This document shows positions 25,101 through 35,557 of a stretch of DNA of 64,000 nucleotides, in pieces (positions within the stretch are counted from its first letter, which is position 1; each line of letters begins with the position of its first letter). Below the pieces are notes generated by a model. The model ran no database searches. It worked only from the letters and a program-made list of their open reading frames with translations, and was not told where the DNA came from. A program made the position numbers and the translations under genes. The DNA is from Pontederia crassipes (lineage: Eukaryota > Streptophyta > Magnoliopsida > Commelinales > Pontederiaceae): positions 7,502,001 through 7,566,000 of the forward strand of contig CM060187.1 in the NCBI GenBank assembly GCA_030549335.1, written 5' to 3'.

Positions 25101-27994
25101 TCATCATATTTAATACAAGTAAGTTTTCCTTTAATTCTAGTGTCATGGCCTTGAGCGTGGGGTGGCAACCCACATCGGTGTCCCTTCGTGGCGTCCCGTG
25201 GTCCCCTCGTCGCCCCTTCGGACTTTAAGCGCCCAAGCGCCTACATTAGTACCGCAACGCGCTAATGCCACGGTCTCGTGACGAGTAGTCCAACACTCTA
25301 GTCATGTCCGTGATTGAATGCCTATAAGAGCGACTCTCGGCAAAGTCGTCTCGATCATAAAACTTCCGCTGCAAACTCAAAACAGGCTTGGCTAGGTGCC
25401 TATCCGCCTAGTCGCCGCACGTGGTCTAGTGTCCGAGAATGACCCCGTGACACTCACAGGTAGAAAAGATGACCTCCCAAACAAGGAAAGCATTTCTACA
25501 TAGGAAGTACACATGTGGAAAGATGACCTCCTAAAAGGTTCTAATTCATTATAACAAAACCTTAAATAGCTACCTAGGCTCAAAAGAGGAATTTAAAGTA
25601 AATAAAGGAATGTAGTGAAAGCATTTCTTTCCCTTTTTCTGAGGGCATTTCAATAGAATACACCAAATTCTACTGGCTGATTTGCTTTTGTAACAAATCA
25701 ATGAGCTTGTTTTGGGTCTAAGAAATCAATGAACTTTTGAGCAAATAGAATGACTGATTTGCTTAACCTTCGATTGGCTACACTTAAACTAAAACCATAA
25801 GATGCTGAAACTTACAGAATACAGAACAGCAAATATCTCTGATCGGTTGAAGATCCAGTCTTCATAACCATGAACTGTACATAATCCAGTAAATACCATG
25901 AAGATAGCCCCAAATAAGTATGAGAATGCTGTTAATGATAAGCTGTCAGGATACTTTGCTAAGATTTGAGCCTGAAAGGAAAACACATTTGTCAAACATG
26001 GATAACAACACATGGACTATGCAGAGGAAAAAAGACAATGTTAACAATGAACCAATTTTAAGCATGATAGCTAAAAATAAACAGGAACATGAGTATGCTG
26101 CAACAGTGTGTACAATATGTCTTATTTTCCCTAGAATTACTAGTTACTAGTAATTTTAGGTAAAAAACAACATTCAATACAATATATTAAATAACATCAA
26201 AATAAAATAGAAGGCGCATTAAAAAAGGATCACATTATGTTTTAAACATCAAAATATTTCTCAAAACACAGTTTATAATACCTGTAAAACAAAATAAGCA
26301 GCCATGCAAAGACAATTTCCAATTAAGCACAAAGCACCAATGTGCCAATTCCCAAGCTCAGAACCAATCAATTCCGACACTAAACCTCCAGTTGGTTCAG
26401 CGATGGGCTTCATGGCTATGCCATTGTGAACTGCTTCAAACTCGTAAAATCCAATTATCAGGGGACCTCTGTAAAGGACCATGAGAATTGCACCTGAAAC
26501 ACAGACAACGGTCCCCAAAACTTTTGCACGTCCTTCATTAGCAGCCATGTTTACTGTTTCAATACTGTATTGATAAATATGTGAGGAGCACAAAGGATAA
26601 GGCAATAAATGGAAACAGATAATTCAAATTGAAAAAGCAACTTACCCCAATATGCCCGCCAGGAGAAATGTAAGGACTGGTATTGAAGGTTGAGTAGCTG
26701 CAGCATATATTGGGTTCGTATAGTTTAGGCCAAGAAGAAATAAAAGTTGGTTTCCGAAAATCCTGGGACAGTGACACCCGCAAACAATATCATAATTTGC
26801 TTTCCATAAAGGGAAAAAAAATTACTCACATCAAGTTGGTAGTTTGTAGCTCACCCAGTTAAACCAAGAAAGAAAAAGGATGCAAAGAGTCGATAAGTTA
26901 GTAGAGGGTCCAGACTTCTTCTGCCAATAACACAGCAAAGAAATAAGAGGATAAGCATACTAAAGCAAATTGGATTCTGATTTGATATAGAAGAAAATGG
27001 TGAGCAGGTGACAGTAGACAGTTTATAGAATATCAAAAGAAAATTGAGTTTATCGTAATAATTGTCTTCCCTGTGCTTGTGCTATGAAAGGATAATTACC
27101 TAATTCCATCTGTGATGAAATCCAAAGAAACTATAACACAGAGAACACTCATCTGAACAACGAGCCAAAATGAGCACATGAAACAAACATGACTAGTATG
27201 TAAGCGCACAAAAACACCACAAGTGTAGAAGACCAGAAGGAAAGCAGGATAAGAATACCTAATTGGCCATTGGTATTTGCTTGCTCAATCGCTAAACCTT
27301 TTTCTCACGTAAAAAGTTATAATAGCTACATTGACACATTCGATCAAGCACATGAAGGTTCTCACTTCAAACCCTCATAATGGGGAACTCACATGGGAAT
27401 ACGTGGCTGATCTCGGTGTAATTGCTGGGCCGAAAAGCATAATTCAAAGAATTCAGCTCGGAATTGAACAAGGCAGCCTAAATTGAACAGCTAAACTAGG
27501 TTTCATCGACGAATGTGTCATGCTCAACTGCTTAAGTTTTTCATCTCACGTTTCTACTGTCAAATTATCCACCTTAAAAAAAATGCTTCGTCTTCAGCAG
27601 CCACAGTTGCATAATCCTCACCCGCAACAACTAGATTGCCAACCAACCGTTCGAAAGTTTTCCCCAAAAAGAGAATCCCAGGTTCTATCCCAGCTCCCCT
27701 GCGTACACAAATCCTATGCACATCCTGAACTACACCATTCCCTAAGAGGGGCGCGGGGACGAGCTACCTGTTGCTGCTGCTGTTGGTGGTGCCGTCGTTG
27801 CTGTGTCGGCGGCGGCGGTACAGGATGGCGAGGGGGCCGAGGATGGAGAGGGCAACCAGATCGCGGTAGACGCAGAAGACGACGGCGTTCATGCCGACGT
27901 TGAGCACGGATTTGGTGAGGACGTGGTACCCGGCGTTCACCGCCTGCACCAAGGCCATCCCGAGATGCGCCCGCAGCACCTCCTCCTTCCCCAT
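16186..27994 (-). CDS. WAT1-related (EamA, UMAMIT-type) membrane transporter
   Basis: Ten-TM member of the plant drug/metabolite transporter family; relatives move amino acids or auxin across plasma or vacuolar membranes (family knowledge), substrate here unknown. Seven exons on the minus strand with consistent phases: 27994-27768, 26920-26855, 26762-26646, 26564-26282, 25971-25816, 20940-20789, 16282-16186; 1098 nt, 365 residues. Motifs: [20 protein letters not shown] and [17 protein letters not shown] in exon 1; [14 protein letters not shown] and [14 protein letters not shown] in exon 3; ETVNM, KVLGT and [13 protein letters not shown] in exon 4; [20 protein letters not shown] in exon 6. First EamA unit about residues 10-145, second about 200-345. 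It most resembles the Arabidopsis At4g19185/At5g45370 subgroup. An in-frame ATG at 28090 lies too close to the TATA run, so 27994 is preferred. All transposon load is intronic; the frame is intact. Confidence 0.93.
16492..16607. repeat. Tandem copy of hAT left end plus host flank
   Basis: The segment beginning cgtctttgacaaccgctaag at 16494 and followed by tagagatggcatttcg is repeated from about 16587 (gcctttgacaaccgctaacc, then tagtgatggaatttcg). So both the target flank and the first bases of the hAT element are present twice, about 94 bp apart. The right-hand copy gives the better target-site match with the right end of the element. Confidence 0.7.
17361..17464. repeat. Two tandem 52-bp units in the hAT leader
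   Basis: Units starting ttcatgctctcaaactctca at 17361 and 17413, nearly identical, just upstream of the transposase reading frame. They probably arose by local duplication. Confidence 0.75.
17536..19710 (+). pseudogene. hAT transposase, decayed (BED finger to dimerisation domain)
   Basis: Pieces in order: a Ser/Thr/Pro N-terminus from 17536; a BED zinc finger near 17890-18030 ([17 protein letters not shown], then RHLESH one frame over); a segment with [20 protein letters not shown]; the RNase-H-like core 18350-18860 ([45 protein letters not shown]); the DUF4413-like stretch 18900-19350 ([29 protein letters not shown]); and the C-terminal dimerisation part after 19390 ([20 protein letters not shown]). 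It needs several frame changes and has in-frame stops near 17870, 18225 and 19405, so it is not functional. The layout matches the RICESLEEPER/DAYSLEEPER type of plant hAT transposases. Confidence 0.88.
19721..20506. mobile_element. MULE-type MITE (786 bp) nested in the hAT element
   Basis: Long imperfect terminal inverted repeats of over 100 bp: the left side runs ggtaaattacgtcaaatgct, cttactttgtaacacgaatg-like, then actcgtttcacc; the right side read in reverse has gggtacatgacatcaaatac, ttgtaacacgaatgtcatc, actcgtttcacc. The flanking 11-bp duplication is aatttttaact (19710-19720) against aaattttaact (20507-20517), 10 of 11, in the 9-11 bp range of Mutator-like elements. The interior (about 19915-20280) is very GC-rich and self-complementary (ccttcgcgcg / cgcgaaggtcgc motifs). 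No transposase. Open frames on both strands inside are by-products of the GC-rich hairpins. Confidence 0.8.
21784..21795 (+). other. Primer-binding site (initiator tRNA-Met)
   Basis: tggtatcagagc, complementary to the 3' end of initiator tRNA-Met, two bases after the left LTR of the LARD-like element. Confidence 0.9.
23657..24350 (+). repeat. About 210-bp tandem repeats inside the LARD-like element
   Basis: Units beginning at about 23657 (gaaccacaggca), 23868 (gaaccacaagg) and 24078 (caagccacaaag), with a more diverged fourth from about 24316. Shared landmarks per unit are gtgggga(a)gac, gtcgc(t/c)ca(c)tata/tggcgac, ccaaagaaccttg and gaaggactc-like stretches. Period 210-211 for the first three. 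The unit length is a multiple of three in part, but no conserved protein is recognisable. Confidence 0.7.
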
Positions 27995-28107
27995 CTCCCA
28001 ATCCCCCAACGTACCGCCAAGGAAACAGAGAGGTGACGACTGATGTGATGAGCAAACAACGAGAAGACAGATCTGCGTCTTCCTCTTCATCTTGTAACTA
28101 TCAGTCG

Positions 28108-28132
28108 AATATATATATATATATATATATAT
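28108..28132 (-). promoter_or_regulatory. TATA-rich run, likely core promoter of the WAT1-related gene
   Basis: An (AT)n tract about 115 bases upstream of the chosen start codon at 27994. It can act as a TATA element, but it is also a microsatellite, so its length may vary. Confidence 0.45.
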
Positions 28133-28841
28133 ACTATTATTTTATTTATTAATTATATATAATTTTTGACAGTCAACTTTTTTTTTACGTTAAAAATCAT
28201 TCTATTATATTCACACAATTGTCATGTTACAGTATATCCAAGCTATTATACATTATTTAACGTTCTATCTTAATATAACAATATTATAATAGTCGCCATC
28301 GTATTAAAGTACAAATAAATTGTTATAAATTAATTTGCCCCACAGAATAATTATCCGTTACAGTTGGAAATAAATGCACCGCTCACAAAGTAATAAAAGA
28401 TCATTAGATTATTCCAATATAGATCTCAAATAAAATAATAGAGGGGGCATATGACAAGAATGCACACCAAATTCGCAGGAGGAAAGTTGACTTATTATTT
28501 GTTTTCCACAACTTTTCGAGTCAATTACTGTATTGTTTTATCATTAAAAATCCAAAAAGAGAAATAATCCGTCGGAAAAAAATAAACAACATTTGAAATT
28601 GAATTCTTTGAAGTGCTATATTTCAAACACGCCCTACACATAATTAAAATTAAAATACTGATCGAAAATGCATTCAGGATGTGTAGAGCTTAGTTTTTAA
28701 TAATGGATTGTTTTCTCCACACACGAACGTAGAAAATATGGATGACGTCATGCATCATCTACTGATACTGAGTCCAAACGTATTACTGACATCATAAAGA
28801 AACATAATCGATAATTTTAACAATGAATCCTAAATTTAAGA
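28133..28841. other. AT-rich spacer upstream of the WAT1-related gene; nothing recognised
   Basis: Non-coding AT-rich sequence between the gene promoter and the first element of the transposon nest. It may contain upstream regulatory sites, but none can be named. Confidence 0.5.
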
Positions 28842-29589
28842 TATGATGTAATACTCTCAAAAGTCAAATAGAAAGTAAAAATAAAAGAAAATGAATAAAG
28901 AACTTATAATCATATAAGTCCAATTAAAAAATCCATTAATCTTATTAAAGTTCCTAAGACTAAGATATAAATGACTTTATGTGTCCTATCTCTCACCTAA
29001 CTCCTCTCATTTTCCTCCATCTTTTCTCTCTCTTCACCCTAGCCACCATCAATAAGGAAGCACACTCCACCAGCCGACAGCACCACCCCTTACCACTCTC
29101 TCCCTAAGTCTCTCTCTCTTCCCTCTCTCCCCCAAACCTCACGGCCAGCACCAAGAACACCCCATTCTCCGTCTCTCACCTCGCTTCCTCTCTCTCCTCT
29201 TGCACTCGGTAGCAACAGGAGCACCAAGGAGGAGGGGCCAAGTGTTGGGAAGAAAAAGAAGGAAGAAGAAAAAAGAAAGAAGAAGAGAAGAAGAGAAGAA
29301 AGGAAGAGAGAGAATAAACAAAAGAGAAAGATAAGAATGATTAGGATTAAGATTTTAACTTAATCTAATCCTTAATGATAAGTGTTAATTTAATTAAGGA
29401 TCTTGAAGGCTAACTAAGCCTTCTTCATGCTAAGATTAGAAAATGTTAATATGTTTTATTAGGTTATTGTTCTATTGCTAATCATGCTTAGTTCTTGGAT
29501 GTTTCTTGTCATTTATGCTTAGATTATGATGACATGGTTCTTATGTTATATATAATGTGATTAATAGGTTATATGTTCTTCTTGTAGGA

Positions 29590-30892
29590 TGCCAAAGGGC
29601 ACCAAGAGGGGGGTGAATTGGTGTTTAACTCAAAAATATCGATTTTACGAAATTCGTCGCGGAAGTACAAAACTGATTTTTAAAACCTTTGCAATTCATA
29701 TTATAAACAAAATATTAGAGGGAGAGAGAGAAATCAAATACAATGAACACGGATGGTTGTTGACGTGGTTCGGCCACACTTGGCCTACGTCCTCGCTCCG
29801 ACTTCTCGACCTCGAGATCGTCGGAGATTCCACTAGTACTTCCTTTGTTTCAAATGGGGCAATGAAGAAAGTCATTTACATAACCACATTTTCTCCGCTT
29901 CGAGAGGCAAGACAACCTCTCCTCCTATGAAGCTAATTTATTTCTCTCGCTCAAGAGGTAAGATTTAGAATCTCTTTTACATATGAGATCTTTCTATTTT
30001 TCTGAACAAGAATGTTTCTCTCTTTTACAATTCTATGCTCACAAGAATGGAAGAGAGAAAGAAGAGCACAACTAAAATGATAACTTCAAGGAAAAATATC
30101 TTCTTTTGATTTCTTGAAGTATTGCTTCAATGCTTGGTGGATGCCTTCGCTTCTGACTTTGGCACTCTTTTTATAGGCTCTGGCATGTGAAAAATTTGTC
30201 CAGAATTAATTCCACATTTTTCTCCTTGAAATATAGTTATTACTGTTCATTTCAGTAATGGACCGGTCGATCGCATTTATGGGCCGGTCGACCGGTCTAC
30301 ATGACCGTTGTCTCATTTTCTTCATTTGTCACAGCTGATCGATCGATCGCATTAATGGACCGGTCTATATGACCGTTGCGCTCATTTCTGCAGCTTCAGC
30401 ACTTGGTCGGTCGACCGGACTGTCAACCGATGTTTCGATCGGTACAGTCTCGCAGTTTTGATTTCCTCCCATTCAGTTGATTGGTCGGCCGATGCATCGA
30501 CCGATTTGTCGACTGATACAGTCTCACAGTTTTGATTTGAGTAGTTTATGCATTGATCGGTCGACTGGTATCCCCGATCGGTCGACCGGACTGTCTCGAT
30601 CGGTCTTCATAGCTTCGATCGACAGGTTGACCGCCTTGCACTATTTTGGGTATAATATTTTGCACAGTTATCCAAATTAGATGATCTTGGTATCTATGGA
30701 AAGCTAATAGAATTCTCTACAACTCTTCAACATTCATCCAAAACTGATAAGATCAGTGCCAATTATCTAATCAAAGTGTAGTGCATAAAGTTATCCATTT
30801 TTCTTTAAACTTTTCAGCATTTTAACTTTAATCATTCGAGGTTTGTATCATCAAAATATAATTTTATATGTCATTAAAACTTAGATCCAACA
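29590..30892 (-). mobile_element. Ty1/copia (Sirevirus-type) solo LTR
   Basis: Read on the minus strand it starts tgttggatctaagttttaat, a usual Sirevirus/copia LTR start, and ends at the complement of tgccaaagggcaccaagag. It matches in order parts of the broken Sirevirus at 56450-58595: ggtgaattggtgttt, a tgttgacg(t/a)ggttcg(g/a)ccac block, ctcttttacaat, and a ttttgcac...attcgaggttt...tcatcaaaatata end. Neighbouring bases cttgt and cttat may be an imperfect target duplication. It sits inside the Ty3-type solo LTR. Confidence 0.7.
30262..30635. repeat. Array of palindromic GGTCGACC-type motifs
   Basis: Many copies of ggtcgaccgg, gatcggtcgac, accggtcgatcg and cgatcgatcgcatt variants, spaced irregularly within the Ty1-type LTR. 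The same motif survives once or twice in the related LTR near 56700-56740. Each is a short palindrome around tcga. Confidence 0.75.
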
Positions 30893-32490
30893 CTTATGCA
30901 AACCCTTATTAATCTCCATAGCTTGCTATGTTATCAACGTTGTGAGATGAATCTTAAAATGTTTTGTACAAATGTATCTTTCATGTATTGAATGAATGAG
31001 TGCAAAGGTGTTTGTATATATGTGTAAATGAGGAAAAAATGAGGTAAAAATAGAGAAAATGCTACTGGAGTCCCAAACACGGCCATGACGCATTGAATCA
31101 CGACCGTGACACCCTTAGGGACCCATGCCTTAGCATTAAAACACGTCCAAAACCAAAGAATAGGACCATGTGGTCACATGATCATGACAACCCAATAGTC
31201 TCCTTGCTTTAGAATATTTCGAAAATGGGAGAAAAATGATCCTTGGTTACAATCATGAACATATGGTCATGAATAACGCTTGTGAATGAGTGATAACGGC
31301 ACGACCATGACCACATCATATCTAAGAGAAACGATTAAGTGTTCAGCTATCATGAAGCCTTGCATGCCGTGTCTATGTGTGGGCACGACCGTGACATAGA
31401 GGGCACGGCCATGACAAGTTCAGAAAGCTTATGTGATGTTGATTTGTTTACACTTAGAATGATTTGAACTATGTATGACCTTAAATAGGATTAAAACATG
31501 TAACATGTATTGAATGATTATATGTATTGAGGAATGTAAAGTAAAAGATGAATTGATGGAGGTATCTTGTTGTTGCCGTCATATGCATAGGGAAGACCAA
31601 GACCCCCTTGAGGGAATAAGGTGTGGCTTCACATGGGACCTATGACTTTACAGATAGGTGAGGGATAAAATCAATGAGTCAACATGGACTTCTCAATCAT
31701 CAAGATAAGAAATCATCTAATTAAAGATGAAAGATGAAAAGATAAATGATGAATCACTTGAGACATAAATATGAAGTAAGCACTTATAAGGATGCAAATA
31801 AATGTCTACTTGTCACGTCATGATATGAATGAAAATGTTAAAGTTAAGTAAGATAAGTTCATGATATATCTTAGCATGATGATAAAGATGTTATATATTT
31901 ATCTTATCTCACCATAATAATATGTTAACATGCCATGTAGTGTACATGAATAGCTCATAGCATGCATATGATGTTTGTTCCATTATGATACAATGCATAT
32001 GCCATGACATGTAGAAAGTATGTTATAGGGTCATAGCATGCATGGGCCTCAACATACTCTAACGGGAGAAATCCATTGCACCCCATGCATTCGTGCAGGT
32101 ATGAATGAAGCTTAGGCTCGACGGTGGAGGCCTTATGACGACGACGTTGCACATGTGATGGTCGGGCCACGACCCAAATTATCTTATGATGATTAGCTAT
32201 TTAGAGAGTCGAGTGTATGACCTATGGGGCTTTGAGTTTGTACTTTTAGATGAACTCATTTATGTACTATGAACCCCATGTTGGGTCTTATGTTAGAGTC
32301 CATATGGCCCATGGACTAATTTGTTATCTTGGAATTTATTTTCTTATGAAACCTTCTATTGTTTTATGTTCTATTATTATGTTTCACTGCGATGTTTTAT
32401 GCAATTAGGTTATGAAGAATTGAGCAAAAGTAATGCCTCCTAGAGTTCAGTATCTAAATTGAGGACGAATTTTTCGAGCATTACATATGA

Positions 32491-32883
32491 TGGTTAAAAA
32501 AATGTTTACCACACTCTTATTTATCCAACTTCTTACATGGTGTTAATATAAGTTAACAACTGAGATTAGAATTTACATGTTATCAAGGAATGACAGACTT
32601 AATTAGATAAGCAATGAAGCCTTTTTATATATTAGTGTTCAATGACTTGTGCCAATATGTGACTTCGAGATTATTAATTTACTATATTAATTCTTCGGTT
32701 CTTCAATTTAATTATTAATGTAAAATTAGAGGTGTTACCAATATTTTTAAAGGCCTATATTTTTTTTTTTAAAAAGTAACATCATTATATTTATAATTAC
32801 TCCCCTCATGTATGCTTATTATCAATTTTGATCGAGACTAAATGAATAACTAAGGGAGAATATATTTTATTTTAAATTAGATG
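32491..32883. other. Spacer between two Ty3-type insertions; nothing recognised
   Basis: AT-rich sequence right of the target duplication of the solo LTR and left of the next LTR. It may be older host or transposon sequence. Confidence 0.4.
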
Positions 32884-35557
32884 TGTAATAACTCGAAGTT
32901 TTGGACCAAGGTATTTGGTCTTTTGACGAAAACCCCAATGTAAACCTTATATAAGGTCTAGCAACCTTTTAGATTCATCAAAAACCTAATTGACAACTCT
33001 TTTTCTCTCTTTTCTTCTCCGCCAATAAAAAAACTCAAGGCTAGGAGATCTAGAGAACTATTCTTCATGGTGACTATGTTTTAAGATCAACAAAGAGAAG
33101 ATCAAGATTTCTAGGAAAATGACAAGAAGATCTAGAGACTTCTAGATGATTTGAAAAAGGGGTTTTAGATCAAAGCTCTAGGTATGTAAAGGGGATCCAA
33201 CCCCTCTCTCCTCTCTCAATAATTTTATTATATTGGATTGAGAGCATGATGACACCTTGTTCTCATAATGAATTATGAATGTGGGATGCATGATAGTTTA
33301 TTAGATCTAAAAAGTTTTAAATGAAATTCATATTTAGATCTACATACTAGGGATTAATGGATTATGGTTATGTTCTTACCTATATTGGGGGTATTCAAAC
33401 CCTAGATCTATAAGAAGTCATAGATTGTACGATTTTTATATGTTTTATGAATGCCTGAATGCATAGAAATCATGTTTTAATGTTTAGGATGTTGCATATG
33501 AATTCCCTAATATTTTTACATAAAAATCTATGAAATTTTGAGTTGGACGTCGGATTTTGGACCGCCGACACGACCATGCCGACCCCCAGAATTACTATGG
33601 TCGAGAGATTGAAAACCGACCAATTACTAAGGCATTGGCACGGCCGTGATAAGTTTCGTCACGACTATGACATGCCAAACATGGTCATAACCATCTTAGT
33701 CACGACCGTGAACGAGAAGGAAAGTACCTACACAAGTGTTGAGCATGACCATGATGATGACCCAGCACGACCGTGATCATGGGAGCATGACCGTGATGAT
33801 GGACATGACACGGCCGTGACACCCCACTACCGTGACCAAAGGTGAAGGGACCTTTTAGTCAATGTCATGGGCGTGATACTCCTATCACGGTCGTGACCAA
33901 CTAATATGGTGTTTTAAAAGTTATTTTCAGATTATTAATAGTATGTATTAGTGATTGTTGATTATATATGAGCTTGTTCAACCGTAATTAAGCTAAAAAA
34001 TGTAGAATGATTGATATAAATTATTGATGTATTACAAAGTATAATGCACATAAAGTTGAAGAATGCAGATGGGAAAGTCCTGCACATATGTATGTACTTC
34101 AAGGAGATCTAAGCTCGCGAAGTAAAGTCTTGCATTTATGTATGTACTTCTCAAGGAACAAAGTCCATCATCAGAAGTGTGTATTCCTTAGAATAAAATT
34201 CCTCACTATTATGGTGTGCATATTTCTTGGAATAAAGTCCCTCACTATTATGATGTGCGTGTTTCAAAGGATGTAGCCTGACTAGCCATTGTGATGATAT
34301 TGATATGCTTCTTTCAACTATTGCTAAGATCAAAGATGTTATAAGATAAAATAAGAATGAAAGTGAAGTTTAACTTCAAAGTATCTTATAATAAAAAAAA
34401 GTTAAGATGATGATGATGATGAAGTAAAGATGGAAAGTAAAGTCTTACACTTATGTATGTACTTCAAGGGGATCTCAGCCTGAGAAGTAAAGTCCTACAT
34501 CTATATATGCACTTTCCAAGGAACAATGTCAAAAAGAAAGTGAAGATGATGTTATGTGATAAAAATGAAAGATGGAGATGCCAAGTGAAGTATCACATAA
34601 TAATGAAAGGAAGAAAAATAAAAGAAGGTCCAAAGTGTTATAAAGCAACACTGAGAAAATGTAAATTATGAAAGATGTTAAGTAATAAGTAAAAAAAACA
34701 AGGAGTTGTAAAGAAACTCAGAGAATGTATATGACAATGAAAGTGGAACGAAATAATAAGTTATATTTCATGATTGTTTATGCATGATATAAATGTATAT
34801 TTCTATTTTATGATATTTACAGATGATGGGTTTGAAATTAAGCAGGTATGTCATGATGTTTATGTTCCAAGAATGTTATGTGAAGGATGAATGTAAGCAT
34901 GATGTAATGTTATATAAGGTTCATGATATAGTTCATAACATGCATGTTCATTTGTTATTATTATTATAATAATGATGCATTGCATGTAGTATCATATGAT
35001 AAGATATCATAGCATACATAATCTTTACATACTCTAATTGAAAAACATGCACTCTAGATTAGGTAACCAATGTTAAGTGACGGATGTCAGTTCAAGCTCA
35101 TAACGAAATGCATATGCTTATAGTTAAATAAGTCATATGGTTCTACATGAATAATGGGCTAATAATGTAACTAAGGTTTTAGGCATATGATGTTTTATGA
35201 TTGGTCTTTATGAGTAATAGAATGTTTTTATTTATTATGACTTTATCTCAATCGTTAAGTTTTTCGCTATTAAATGATGTATGACAAACGGGCTAACGAC
35301 ATAAAATTTCTCTAAATGTCCAAAATTTTTAGGATGAATTTTTAGAGTAGGACCTAAGTTTAAATAACGTAATGTTAAGAAGTCTAAGTCCGTGTGCAAC
35401 CCTCATGACCAGCCATCCAAAGTCAAGAGTATATAAGTATTGTGACATTTGAATGGCAATGAGAGCAAAAAGTCTTCCAAGTTTTAGTTGCATTCAATTT
35501 TGATAGTATTGTCAAGTTGATTGTAGGCAATATGTAAAATGAGATGCGAATCTTGTT

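Larger units (their letters stand above)
21115..25452 (+). mobile_element. Non-autonomous LTR retrotransposon (LARD-like) in intron 5 of the WAT1-related gene
   Basis: Two LTRs of equal length (667 bp) at 21115-21781 and 24786-25452, both starting tgtcacggggcg and ending ccccgtgaca. A tRNA-iMet primer site (tggtatcagagc, 21784-21795) follows the left LTR; a polypurine tract (ggtgggggagaa, about 24774-24785) precedes the right one. The flanks share ctca (21111-21114 and 25453-25456). By eye the LTRs differ at about 14 positions (about 2 percent), so it is young, under roughly a million years at a commonly used grass rate. The 3-kb interior has no recognisable protease, reverse transcriptase or integrase; a gag-like origin of its open stretches is possible but unproven. 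It looks structurally whole at the ends but lacks its own enzymes. Confidence 0.88.
28847..32485. mobile_element. Solo Ty3-type LTR, interrupted by a Ty1-type LTR
   Basis: Begins tgtaatactc and ends gagcattaca, which are inverted-repeat partners (one mismatch in ten). Flanked by a perfect 5-bp target duplication tatga (28842-28846 and 32486-32490). Without the nested 1.3-kb insertion it is about 2.3 kb, the same size class as the Tekay-like LTR at 42383. Near its start is a plausible transcript leader (tctctc-rich, about 28980-29330); further right is a stretch rich in cac(g/a)(a/g)ccgtgac motifs (31070-31410), shared with the neighbouring Ty3-like LTRs. No internal region remains, as expected after recombination between two LTRs. 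Confidence 0.8.

Noticed and set aside
27995-28090. Upstream in-frame ATG at 28090 for the WAT1-related protein
   Set aside because: It lies within about 20 bases of the TATA run, and relatives start just before the AHLGM motif, as the ATG at 27994 does.
29139-29321. Minus-strand open frame with a Leu/Phe-rich start resembling a signal peptide
   Set aside because: Produced by a purine-rich (gaagaa)n stretch in an LTR leader.
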